Positions 11,913-23,471 of a stretch of 64,000 bases of DNA are shown in pieces. Origin of the DNA: Magnolia sinica. Taxonomy: Eukaryota > Streptophyta > Magnoliopsida > Magnoliales > Magnoliaceae. Location: positions 46,049,001 to 46,113,000 of the forward strand of contig NC_080588.1 in the NCBI RefSeq assembly GCF_029962835.1, read 5' to 3'. The stretch's first letter is position 1. Every line of letters begins with the position of its first letter. The position numbers were made by a program, and so were the translations under genes. The notes beneath the pieces are model-generated. The model made no database searches, had not been told where the DNA came from, and saw only the letters and a program-made list of their open reading frames with translations.

Positions 11913-12189
11913 CCATTATTGAATGCATATGGAGGGTGTTTACTATGTTGGAGTGTATTTGTTTCTTGCACATGAGGGCACGCCTTAGTTGTAATTCTTA
12001 TGATAAGTTGAGCAAAGTGAAGTATTGTTTATTTAGAAATGTGAATGTAGGATGCATTGTATGATTTGATTGTTATTTGTAATAAATACATCGTTTTTTT
12101 TTCTGATTGCATTTTATGTACTATTTCTATCAGCATTAAGCTTAGATGAGTTATCAATCACAGCAGGTTCTTGCAATGGAAACAGGTCG

Positions 12190-12618
12190 TATTATTACAA
12201 TTTTTAAAAAATAGCTACGAATATAATCCGTAGCTATAGCCACGGCTTTAGTCCGTAGCTATTGGTATCTATTGCTACAGATATTGTCTGTAGTTATTAG
12301 TATCTATTGTTATGGATATAATCCATAGCTATTGGTATCTATTGCTACGGATATTATTGGTAGCTATTGGTATCTGTTACTACGGCTATTATCCGTAGCT
12401 ATTGATATCTATTGCTACGGATATAATCCATAGATGTTGGTATCTATTGCTACGGATATAATCCGTAGCTATTAGTATCTATTGATATGGATATAGTCCG
12501 CAGCCAGACCTTTAGCTACCCCACCAATAGCGACGGACGTGCTACTGATCATATCCGTAGCAAAAGGGATTTTGCTACAGTTTTTGGCCGTAGCCTTTGC
12601 TCATTTTTCTTGTAGTGC
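12190..12618 (+). mobile_element. CACTA 3' terminus with subterminal repeats
   Basis: About ten units of roughly 37 bases built from TAGCTACGGATATAATCCG and TTGGTATCTATTGC fill 12210-12600. Each contains an inverted GCTACGGATAT/ATATCCGTAGC pair, as expected for transposase-binding subterminal repeats. The block ends in TTTTTCTTGTAGTG at 12605-12618, which is the reverse complement of the canonical CACTACAAGAAAA CACTA terminus. The orientation fits the plus-strand transposase at 1060-3414, so this is plausibly the 3' end of the same element. No matching 5' terminus was found upstream. Confidence 0.8.
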
Positions 12619-12658
12619 TATCTGTGCGGATATGAGTGGTTGTTCTCAACCACTCATC

Positions 12659-12925
12659 CTAGTCATATTCTCTACCATGCTTTGGAGGATATTTTAGGTC
12701 CCCCAGTGTAATTGCTCGATGAATGGGAGATGGCAGTGATTCAATGTAGTCGGTGAAGTTAAAAGTTGGAAGTACGGGTTCTTTGAAGTATGCAGGGTTG
12801 TGGACAGTGGTTTTGGTTCGTTTGGTTGGCGGTTGATTGGAAGAAGGGGAAGGGCAATAAGAAGATGGATCGGGAAAATCAGGGTGAGAAGGTTGGTTAG
12901 TATGAGGGTCTACAGGAAGATAGGT
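12659..12925 (-). pseudogene. Unrecognised proline-rich reading frame, possible gene remnant
   Basis: The minus strand is open for 88 codons between a TGA at 12926-12928, which directly follows MARIK, and a TAG at 12659-12661. The product is proline-, serine- and aspartate-rich, with NPAYFKEPVLPTFNFTDYIE and SPIHRAITLGDLKYPPKHG. Composition and phrasing look protein-like, not repeat-like. If one ignores the stop, the frame starts at the ATG at 12943. I recognise no family; it may be a relic of a plant gene just outside the CACTA terminus. Confidence 0.3.
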
Positions 12926-13079
12926 TCACTTAATACGAGCCATGATGGACAGGGAGTTTAGGGCTTGAAGGAAATTGAAGAAAAGGTTTAAAGGAAAGTT
13001 GAGAAATTGACTAAGTTTTAGAAAAAAGACCAAGTGCAGGAGAAATCGGCTAAGTCCTGGTTGCACAGGACCACGCAAC

Positions 13080-13268
13080 CCCCAAATGTAATTCAAAACA
13101 ATACCCCGAATGCAATTCTTAACAGTCTCCCAAATGCAATCCAAATTAACCTCAAAATGCAATTCAAACAATTCCCCAAACGCAATTTCAAACTGTTCCC
13201 CAAATGCAATCCAAATAGCCCCCAAATGCAATCCAAATAGTTCTCCAAATGCAATCCAAACAGTCCCC
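13080..13268 (+). repeat. Minisatellite, 20-23-bp unit CCCAAATGCAATCCAAATAG
   Basis: Nine or so imperfect copies of CCCAAATGCAATCCAAATAG, with gaps varying by one to three bases. The array is A/C-rich on the plus strand and lacks stops on both strands over most of its length, which explains the ORFs seen here. Confidence 0.85.
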
Positions 13269-13353
13269 TAAATGGATGAACAGAGTGGATAAAACGTATG
13301 CTTCGTAGTGGGGCCATAGAACGTTTCTAGTAGCCTACTAAGTTGGACTAGGG

Positions 13354-13381
13354 ATTGAAATCCCTAATTAGGGATTTCAAT
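13354..13381. repeat. Perfect 28-nt palindrome
   Basis: The 28 bases are self-complementary about the centre CTAATTAG, with arms containing TTGAAATCCCT. The surrounding 60 bases repeat fragments of the arms (AATTGAAATC, AGGAATTTCAA). Confidence 0.85.
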
Positions 13382-13499
13382 TTACTAATTGAAATCTTGA
13401 ATTAGGAATTTCAACTTCAAGGAGAAGAAGAAGAGAAGAGGAGAGAAATGTACCTCCTTACTCCTGCTAATGTTGCCACTACCGCTACTCCCACTTGCT

Positions 13500-13508
13500 G
13501 GCAACTGT

Positions 13509-13543
<35 letters not shown>

Positions 13544-13550
13544 GAGATTT
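13500..13550. repeat. (GA)n microsatellite
   Basis: A run of about 46 bases of GA dinucleotides with two interruptions, in otherwise featureless DNA between the minisatellite and the MULE MITE. Confidence 0.9.
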
Positions 13551-14038
13551 GGGCACTACTGTGTTTTAATCCATAAATCATCAATTCGACTAGAAAAATG
13601 ATGAGGAGCAAACAACTACAAACACTAAAATTATGCATGTTAGAAGGAGTAAAAGGACAAGGAGAAGAAAAGGGCATAAGCAGATATACTTAAGACAAAA
13701 TGACATGGTGTGTTTACAAAAGTCATGGACCTTAATAAGACAGAACCCTGAAACCGAATTTATGTGGCTGACCCAGTTAATTGAGTAAAGCTTAGATTAT
13801 GATAACGGAAATGGAAATGATGATCAACTATTAGACACTGTTTTTTTATGGTGTGCCTACTCTATGATTAGATAGGGCTGATTTTTGTACTACGTGGTCC
13901 TTATGCTGGGGCCAACCTATTCAAAGGGTTGGATGCCATGTAAACTTAAGAGGTTGACAATCATCCATTGAGTGGACCAAAACTTGTGGTTCAATTTGGT
14001 TGGAATAAAATATATATATATATATATGTTATTTAATA

Positions 14039-14580
14039 GTAAACGGATTAGCTACTCCCCCTGCCACCGGCCTGGGTGGCTGATGGTCGGAGCTTCTTCG
14101 TGGGCCCCACCATAATGTATGTGTTTCATCCATGCCGTTCATCCATTTTTACAGATCACTTTATGGCTTGATCTCAAAAATCAGTAGGATATAAATATCA
14201 GGTGGGCTACACCACAGGAAAAAAATAGTGATTGGATATCCACCATTAAAATACTTCCAAGGCCCACTGTACTGTTTATTTGACATCCAATCTGTTGATT
14301 AGGTCATACAACGTAGATTAAGGGGAAAAAACAAAGATCAACTTGAACCAAAACTTTTATGGCCCCCAAAAAACTTTTAATGGTTGACGTTCATTCAACA
14401 CTGTTTCCTGCAACGTAGTCAGCTTGAGATTTGGATATACCTCAATTTTGGTCTCATATCCTAAAATGATCTATAAAAATATATGGACGGAATGGATGAA
14501 AAACATACATCATGGTAGGGCCCACAGAGCACCAACTACCAGCCATTGGCTGGTGGCAGGGGAGTAGCCAATCCGTTTCG
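14039..14580. mobile_element. MULE-type fold-back MITE with 9-bp TSD
   Basis: A 542-bp non-coding element flanked by TATTTAATA at 14030-14038 and 14581-14589. Terminal inverted repeats of about 30 bases: AAACGGATTAGCTACTCCCC on the left against AAACGGATTGGCTACTCCCC from the right, both running on into TGCCACC. Inside lie inverted GGGCCCACC/GATGTATG arms. The 9-bp duplication and long TIRs fit Mutator-like elements. Non-autonomous. Confidence 0.85.
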
Positions 14581-14589
14581 TATTTAATA

Positions 14590-16114
14590 CGCTAGGAAGT
14601 ATAACACGTGGTATGCACGTGCAGGAAGCAAGGGAGAGAGATTGCGGAGAGATTGGTGGTTACAGGAGCGGTTAGGTGCAGCCAACATACAAAGAGAGGA
14701 GAAAACTGCTTGGATCACTGTTCAATTGGTTTGGACCACTTAAAAGAGTCTTACATACCCCTTCATACTGGGCTCACGTGCTAAACTCACTGCCACAACT
14801 GGTGAATGAAAGGGACAAAGACATCAACGTAGTTTTACATTGGACCGAATTTTTAGGAGTCGTATCATGGGGGGCTACACGCAAGCAAAGACCAGGGTAA
14901 AAAAGTACTCTTTATTTATCCCTGATTGAAGGGGTCCAAAAGCATTACTCTTTTGTTTCAAAATCTTTTAATAGGAGGGTAAAATTGTCTACGAATATTC
15001 GCGTTTTGTATAGAAGAGATGATTTCCGGTCAACTAAAACGAGATAATCCATTTTTAGGCGGTCGCTGCACATACATGCAAGGTCCACGACATTCGCCAA
15101 GGGAACCCACCAAGATACAAAAGCCCAAAAATCAGGGTGGCCTACTATTGAATTTGGCTGCACATGTACCGGATGAATGGATGGTTGTAACAAGCTAGCT
15201 TGTGATCTCTAGTAATTGAGGTGCATGCGTGCTTGATTTTTGGGTCAGGGCATGTTTAAGATGGGTCCCAACTGATGAATGCATGGATCTGAAAGTGTGG
15301 CCCACTAATTCGTGGATTTGCCTGATTTATTCCAATCGGTCCACGTCCTGCTCATTTCAAGGATTCCCACCCAGGATGAATATCGGAAGCCCCTTTGATG
15401 TGCTGGTTTCTCAGTTTCTGAATAGTTCTGTTTTCATCAGGACCGTTGAGTTAGTTGGTTTCATGGTTATCAAGGTAACAACCATCAGGCATCAGCTATT
15501 ATACAATATTGTCCACACAACAGTTTGTACAATACGCTCTCGTTTTCAGTTTGCACAAGGTAGCACTATAGTGCAGTGATCTAAACCGTTTATATGATCG
15601 TGACCACCATGGATCGCCGATGCTCTAAATATCTCCCAGATAAGCCCAATAATTCAATACGAGTGTATAGAGCAACGGTCCATATTCAAACTGAATGGCC
15701 AGGAACAATGGATTGGGCCAATGTATTATGGACCCCACTTGTACAATATGGAAACTAAGCCTTTTATACGACCTCTGTATAGTAGCTCACTAAATGACAT
15801 GGAATCACGTGTATGACAGTGGCTCATTCAATACATGGGTGGATCTCATTATGTTATTTGAGAGGTCCCATCGTTAGGTCAACGGAGGTGGGGGAAATAC
15901 TAATTTGATGGTTTGGCGGACCACCATCCTTATTACCGTATAATAAATGTATTGAAACCACCCATGCGTAACACCTAGTGTACCTACTATCTAGACCGTT
16001 CAAAACTTCATCCATCATAAATGGGCCATACTTCTATTTAACGCAACATCACCTGCATTTTCAGAGAACTGATAGCCTACATGCAAGATATCACAAATGG
16101 TTGTGTGTATCCAC
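14590..16114. other. Intergenic stretch, no supported gene
   Basis: About 1.5 kb with short open frames on both strands (for example 14676-14900 and 15229-15579 plus, 14945-15193 minus), none resembling a known protein or showing plausible splice structure. Scattered GTGGGCC-type words suggest old MITE debris near 15700-15900. I see nothing else. Confidence 0.5.
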
Positions 16115-16117
16115 TTA

Positions 16118-17554
16118 GGGGTCGTTTGGCCCATGGATTTGGGTATTTGAAGGGATTTCAAATCTCCTTTTTATGTTTGGCACTCTAAAGCATGAGGGGA
16201 TTTTAAATCAAAAGGGTTTGAAATTCAAAGCAAAAGCTTTGGACTACATTTAAAATCCTTTCAAGGGTTGCATGTGTAACATGTGTGCCACCAGACTATT
16301 AATATATTGGTCACATGGCCCATTGATTATATCCCAGAATAATTAGATTATCAATTGCATCAGTATAATTACTTTAATATGACTATATGCACCATCTAAA
16401 CATTGTCTGAGTAAATTAATGGTTAAAAATCATTGGTTAGATACTCGGACGTGATCTTGTGCTTGTGGCCCATTCGAGACTTAGAATTTCATCGCTTTCA
16501 AGCAAAGTGTATATTTCAACGGGTATATTACAATCTGTAAGACCCGCGTCCTAGACCGTATCGTTCCGTAGACTTTCGCGGTCTTCCCGGTCGAATTTCG
16601 GCAACCTTCGACCATTAATCGGTATTTGCGCGCGACCCTGATTCACACGCCATCAACCTGAATCGACTCAAACCGAGACTTGTACCATTGCGACCGCACC
16701 ATCGCCACGGTTCCGACACCGCGTCTTGCATACCGATCCGATACCTTGGCAGGGAGATATGGACCCGCGTTTAGTTCGAGGAAAACACTGCGCATGCGAA
16801 TCCCAAGAGAATCTCTACAATATGTCACATCCATCAATCCCATCAATCACTCCATCAATCAATTAATCACCACATGTCAAGTACAAGAGCAACCCATGCA
16901 TTCTCTCTCCATAGTCAACTCTTTCTCACCCTCTCTCTTACACACCCATACATGTCAAGTACCATATCACCTCACATCCATCACTCCATCACACATCACC
17001 TCTCCTTACAAATCTCTCTCTCTCTCTCATTTTCTCAACACACTTTCTAAGCAAGGGAAGAGAGTGCACGTCCAAGCCATTTCAAGAAAGAAAAGAGTGA
17101 GTTGTGTAGCCCAATTTTTCATCCCAAATCCATCATCCTAACCATTCAAACCTCATCTTCCACCATCAAAGTGAGACACAAAGAGATTGGCTTTCCAACG
17201 GACTGAGAAGATCGAACGGTGGGTGCTTCTATAGGCTAGTTTTTTATGTTTTCATGATGGCCAAGTGAGGTATACCAATCGATGGTATGGATCTCACTTT
17301 GGACCCTAAGATGTGGCCGATGACCCACCTTGATTACCAATATCATTCCATGATGGGACCATTCTCCATGGACCCCATCATGACGTTTACTTTCTAGTTT
17401 GAAAAGGGGTCATCTAGACCATCTATTTCGGTGGAGAAAGGAATCCCCACCGTTGATCTTTTATTTGATGGGCCCACATGTGTTGAGACCCACTTGATGT
17501 ATGATTGATTACAAAGGAGGGCCCATAATGTCGGGGTCCCTCCATCACGTGTGT

Positions 17555-17595
<41 letters not shown>

Positions 17596-20500
17596 TCTTT
17601 TTCATTTTTCTTTTCTTGTGTTAATATGGTCATGTGGCCCATCAGGATGGACCCCACCATGAGGCAGGTATTTTATCCAAGCCATTTATAAGTGGGGCCC
17701 ACTTTAAATGTGTTGTACCCACACCATCCATCATTTGGTGGCCCACCTAAGTAGGGCCCACCTCAATGCATGTGCAACGCGAAACCGTCGGACGCTGGAC
17801 AAAAGGGAAAACACAAAAATTAGCTTGTTTCCAAGCTTATGGGGTGGCCCACTCATATAGGCCCCACCTTGATGTATGTATTCAATCCACGCCGTCCATT
17901 CCTTTCCCAAGCTCATTTTAGGCGTTGAGCCGAAAGATGGGGCCAACCCGACTTTCAGGCGGGCCATAGCATAGCAAACAGCAGGTTTACCATTGAAATA
18001 TCCCCCTGTCATTTCTATACCCCAAAATATATTGAATATTGGGCTTGTTTGGCTTGTCTTGAGATATGGAAAGCAATGACGGGGTTGGATTCTTCCAATG
18101 CGGGCCCCACGCGCGAAAAACCTTAGAAACCCATTTTCAAAAAAAAATAAAATAAAAAAGCAGCAGGCAGTGTTGCTGCTACTGCTGGCAAGGACGCGGT
18201 ACGTCCTGGTGTGCTGGACGTCCACAGGCAGGGACCCACGGCTCTGCTGTGGGCCCCACCATGATGTATATTTGATATCCACACCGTTCATCGGGTGGGC
18301 CACTCCCTGAAGTGGACCCACTCCAAAAATCAGCCTAATCTAGAGCTCAGGTGGCCCACACCGTAGGAAACAGTGAGATTGAACGTCTAGCATTGAAACC
18401 CTTTTCTAGGTTTTTTTTCCTGCCGTCCAGGTCCGTGCGACCTTAGCAACCGGTTGGATGGAAAGTAAACGTTATGGTGGGCCCCACATGGGACCCACAT
18501 TGATGTATGTGTTTTATTCACACCGTCCAGGTGGATGGTGGAATCCCACAGTGATGTATGTGTTTTATACACACCGTCCACGGACGGCGGAACCCATGAT
18601 GTATGTGTTTTGTTCACACTGTCCAATGATAGTGGGACCTACCATGATGCATGTGCTGCATCCCATCCACCCAACCATTTTAAAAGCTCATTTTATGACA
18701 AGAGTTAAGGAATGAGTCAGATCTAAAATTCAAATGGACCCCACCATTCAAAGTAGTGGTCAATGACGCCCACCGTTCAAAATTTCCAAGGGCCATAGCA
18801 GTTTCCCATCAAGTTGATATTGTTCCCACTTCATCTATCACTATGTAAATTATGAAAGGGGTTGGATGGTAAACATATTTCATGGTGAGCCTTAGGAATT
18901 TTAATGGTGGAAATCATCACCACCACTTATGTTGGGTGTGGCCCATTTGATGTGCATGGGGCCTAATTGGTGTGGCGCATTTGTTATACATAAGGCCCAT
19001 GTGATTAGGCCCATTGCGATGTATTCTAAGGCCCATGGGTTATGGCCCATTGCAATGTACATAAGGCCTGTTGGTGAGGCCCATTAATACGGCCCATTTG
19101 ATGAATGTAATGCCCATGTGATATGACCTATTTGATGTATTGAAGGCCCAATGGGATGTACCTAAGATCCATTGCAATGTGTGATCCCAACATGGTTTAT
19201 GTAATGATGTTTACGACGGGCTATGCCTTGGGAGCAATGATGGTTTGACGTCCACATTGCAAGTATAGTGTTGATTAAATGTTCGCATTATGACTCTCCC
19301 TAGGGCCCATTGACAGGCCCGTACATGTAATGTGTAAGCCGTCTAGGCCCATCTTCGTTATGAACCGCATCCATTACCATATAACATGTTTAGTATAATT
19401 TCATGATTCACGATCATACGCATCATATATATGCTTGATATGAGAAGTGACTGATCATAGCATATGCCTTCAGGCAGATTGTTTATGGGCTCCCGGGTAG
19501 GCGGTGCTGCCCTACATGAGCACACAATATGTGCAGGATTGTCGCATAATTGGATAGTGTGATTCATGCATTTCGCATTGGGTGATATGGTTATTGTACG
19601 CCCTAGTGACATTAGGGTCGTAGCCTCCACAAGCATATCGTGGTTGGCAGGATTGGATACCGAAAATCTTATTCTACATGGGGTGCTATAGATATCCCTA
19701 GGTGAAAGTCCCTAAACCCTTATGGTACCAGGAGGTTGCTCCAACGTCTATACCGAGTGGGTGCAGGAGCGCCGAGTGCCAATTACCAGAAGGCCGTGCT
19801 TTCCACTGTGTCGTGGTCAGTTGGAAGGGGGTGCGGCCTTACCCGCCCGAGTGGAGGGCGCAAAGCTAGGCTGAATTTGACCAGCTCGAGGAATGGGTCC
19901 GCTATCAACGAGCCGAGCCCGATATTGGCAGGCGGAAAGTGCAGTCTCTTCCACTCACCTTATTGCGCGCGATGGGACGATAATCTGTTGGAGTGTACTA
20001 GACCCCGGTGATATTCCAGAGTTGAGCTGTATTGATATGTGGACTTAGATGATGATTCGCATGCTTGAGTTGTATTTCGCACCACATGGTCCTGGTATGG
20101 CCGACATCATTCATGCCTTACACTGCATGACCTTAGTACAGCTAATAGCATTCATGGATTCATCAGCATATTCCGGATTACTCTGATACTACATAATTGT
20201 AATACTATCTTACGCACATACTTACACCACCCTCTAAGCTTTCTGTAAGCTTATGCACGATCGTTGTGTGCAGGTGACGTTGGACCGCAGTAGTGCTGAG
20301 GCAGGAGTGCATAGCAGATCATCTTGGAGCTTTTTGTCCATTATCATTGTATTTCCCTTTATGCTCATTGTACTTGTAAAGTTTTTTATCATAGTGAAAA
20401 TGTGATTGAGTTTTTGGTTGTTGTTTGTGGGTTATGCCTTTGGTTATGCTAATTTCGAATCAAATTGATGTTGAAAATCCTCATCGTAGCATCTCAAGAT

Positions 20501-20800
20501 CGGAACCTGGCGAATGGGCTCTGGGAGCCGAGAATGGGATACTACGAAGGCTGTCGGCGCTGAATTCGACAATCAGGAATTTTGTGAGCCTGGTTTTCGA
20601 GTTTAGGGCGTGACACAATCATTGTGTCAAACATTGCATACTTACATTGATTAGAGATGTTAAAGTTAATTTAGTAATTAAATTTAAATCCCTGTAAACA
20701 TATTATGCATAACTACTATTGTAGTATAGGAAATTATGAATTTAGAGTGGCAGACGTAACAAGATTTTAAATACATGGGATTTCGAATCGAAATAGGCCC
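16118..20800 (+). mobile_element. Tourist-like (PIF/Harbinger) MITE split by a solo LTR
   Basis: The left end GGGGTCGTTTGGC at 16118 and the right end AAATAGGCCC at 20800 are inverted relatives, and both are flanked by the direct trinucleotide TTA (16115-16117 and 20801-20803). With the 4079-bp solo LTR and its 5-bp duplication removed, about 600 bases remain. The interior around 16420-16530 matches, in inverse orientation, the interior of the MITE at 51664-52292 (for example GGTTAAAAATCATTGGTTAG and CATTCGAGACTT). A TTA duplication and GGG-type ends fit PIF/Harbinger MITEs. Confidence 0.75.
16537..20615 (+). mobile_element. Solo LTR, 4-kb family, copy 2
   Basis: 4079 bp, from TGTAAGACCCG at 16537 to GGGCGTGACA at 20615, with a perfect target duplication CAATC (16532-16536 and 20616-20620). 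Same internal order as copies 3 and 4: GAATCCCAAGAGAATCTCTA near 16800, a CT microsatellite (17555-17595), MITE-like GGGCCCACC modules (17640-18700), a TGGCCCATTGCAATGTA array (18950-19180), then a conserved 3' domain with CACCACCCTCTAAGCTTTCT near 20228. No coding domains. It interrupts a Tourist-like MITE, so it is younger than that element. Confidence 0.92.
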
Positions 20801-20918
20801 TTAGCTTATTTATTTTCTTTATTATTTTTAGGACTTATATTGAAAATAAAAAACAATATAAGAACTAATGAAAATGAAAAACCCAACACTCAGAACCATC
20901 CAACCTTAGGATGATGTT

Positions 20919-21816
20919 TGTTGTATTTTGTTTCAAAATCGGAATTTTAAATATTTCGGTTTCTCTTTACATTTGAAATTTGTATTGATTTTGTGTTATG
21001 AGTTTTGTTCTACATTGGATTTAACAAAGAAAAACATCTTGCATATAAGATAGTCTTTTTGCCTTGGGGCTTGAGCCCCATTTAGGGGGCATGTGAATTT
21101 GGTTCTGTGAGGGGGCTATATCAATAACTCTAATCTATGTCATTGACCACACACGCGAGCGCACCGAGCCGAGCTGAGTCTGTGTGCGTGTGTGCATGTG
21201 TGACGGGACAGGCTGGGTTGGGTGTTGGTGCATGTGCGAGTGCGAGTGTACTCGCATAGGTATGTGTATGAGTACTTGCGGGACTTTATCCGTGAGAGTA
21301 TACTCGCATTTGTGCCTTTTCATTTTACACTAGAGAGATGCAACTGTTCGGTTGGTCGCACCTGTTGGTTTTAAACCCAACGAACCTAGCCCTTTCAAAA
21401 TGGTGCTTAATGCACTACTTCGGAGTCTATATAAAGACTTCTTATTCATATTTGAATATACGAAAATCCTTTCCTATCTTATAAAACTCTCTCTGTATTC
21501 TGGTTTACAAATTTTTTATTGCTGAGTTCGTCACTGAGTCAGCTCAGCACTTTTTGGTTAAACTGCAAGTGGTTTGAGCCTACGTACAACAAGTGCACCG
21601 CTGGGACCGCGTCATAGTTATTGTACCCTAGAGGTCGATTGCTCTGGAAACCTATTGCACTTAAGACGCTGTTAAAGGGAAGCAAATTCGATTTCAAGTT
21701 GAGTAACTTACGTTATGCCTCGACTCAATTCAATAAATCCTCTTTCTCAAATTTTATTTTCTTTTTTTGGTTCTCGATTTTTAATAGTCTTTTTAATTTA
21801 ACGAAATATTCCAATA
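20919..21816 (+). repeat. Left LTR of the copia element
   Basis: Begins TGTTGTATTTTG and ends ATTCCAATA. It aligns throughout with the right LTR, including a TATATAAA TATA box at 21428-21435 and the block CTCAATTCAATAA near its 3' end. It is about 70 bases shorter than the right LTR. A clear tRNA primer-binding site was not identified immediately downstream. Confidence 0.85.
21428..21435 (+). promoter_or_regulatory. TATA box in copia left LTR
   Basis: TATATAAA preceded by GGAGTC and followed by GACTTC. The same word sits at the equivalent place in the right LTR, supporting a promoter role at the U3/R border. Confidence 0.65.
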
Positions 21817-21849
21817 ATCTTAAAATCGAATTGTTGAATTAAATACACT

Positions 21850-22156
21850 ATGGCTATCGTATCCGTAAATGCTTCTACCAAGTTATCCAAAATCGAACCG
21901 TTCGTTGGACAATGCTTTAAACGGTGGAAATAGAAACTGATGTTCGCACTAATCACCCTTAAAATTTTATACATATTATCTAAATCATTTATTATATATC
22001 GAGCAAATCAAACAGAAGTAGCGAATGAAAATAATTATAAAAATTATATTCTAAACTATTTGTCGAATGAACTATATGACGTGTATGCTTCTTACGAGTC
22101 TGCTAAAGATATATGGACTGCTTTAGAAAAGAAGTACATTTTGGAAGATGCAGGCA
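21850..22156 (+). pseudogene. Copia gag, N-terminal part (before the gypsy insertion)
   Basis: ATG at 21850 opens a frame that begins MAIVSVNASTKLSKIEPFVG, typical of copia gag (UBN2/gag-pre domain). An in-frame TAG occurs near 21931 inside the usual W-K-x-K region. The frame then stays open through NYILNYLSNELYDVY and AKDIWTALEKKYILED to the insertion at 22156. It continues in the same frame at 46197 after the gypsy element and one copy of AGGCA are discounted. Confidence 0.85.
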
Positions 22157-22975
22157 TGTAACACCCCGAAAATAGGGGATCGAGCAAAGTTCAACTCCCG
22201 AGTTCCAACGCATCACTTATGCAACACAGATAATGATGATTAAATCTTGTCCATATCAGTACATTAAACATGAGTGTGATTACACCAAAATAGTATATCA
22301 TACTCCAGAATTACTTAAATTGAGCTAGCGGAAGACTGAGATGAATATATAAAGTATGTAAGTGTTTATCAATCCCCAGAGTATGAGTATGTTACCAAAC
22401 TAAATAAATACATGTATGGTTCTAAAATTTACAAAATATCAAGTGTAAAGGTTCAACTAATTCATAGTCCCGTAATCCCGGCGACGCAACTCTAAGTCTA
22501 CATAGACTACCTGAGAGTTGCATGTAGGAGAACTCCTCCTCATTGAAGAAGTCCGGCTCCATCGCATGAGCCTCGCCATAATCTTCATCTAAAACAGAGT
22601 CTGGTTGGTGTTTTAAAACACCGTCCCAGAGTGGGAGTGAGTGATCAACTCAGTGGTACTATAAAGCAAACGTTAACATGTTATCAATTCAGTCAAGCAG
22701 TAATCATAAATCAATACAACAATCATATCCTAAGTGCTCTTATTAACATAGGAATGGTATGGTGTAATGATGCATGCCCTTGCCTGCACTCCCTCAGTGA
22801 CTTCATCTCACGGTCGCGCGTGGAAAACTCTCTAAACGTGCGCTTCCTCACCAAAACACATGCAATGTGATGCATGATTGTGTTGGCCAAGTAATTTATT
22901 AAGCTTATTCATTCAGCAGATTCGGGAAGCTAAGGTACCTCCCTTTATATCATTAACCAAAACAGGGATCCATCT

Positions 22976-23425
22976 TGTAAGACTCATATCCTAGTCCATA
23001 CTGTTCCGTCGAATCCCGCGATCCTTCCTGTCCAATTCTGGCAACCTGCGACCGATAATCAATGTTTGCACACGACCCTAAGTCGTATCCTGTAGAATTG
23101 AGTCGACTTTATCCGAGACTTGTACCATTGCGACCGCACCGTCGCCGCGGTTCCAACGCTGCGACTCGTACACCAATCCGGTACCCTGGCAGGAAGATGT
23201 GAGCCGGTGTTTATTTCGAGAAAACACCGCGCGTTTGTAATCCCAAGAGAATCTCTACAACATGTCAAATTAATCCTATCAATCAATCCCATCCATCACC
23301 TCATGTTAAGTACAAGAACAGCCATGCTTTCTTTCTCCACAAGTTAAGCAACCACCAAAGTCAACCAATCCATCACCTCACATCCATCACTCACCTCACA
23401 TCACCCATCACTCTCTCTCCTTACA

Positions 23426-23471
<46 letters not shown>

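Noticed and set aside
17731-18321. 196-codon minus-strand ORF
   Set aside because: Lies wholly in solo LTR copy 2 over GGGCCCACC modules, with no domain; frames at the same place in other copies are broken.
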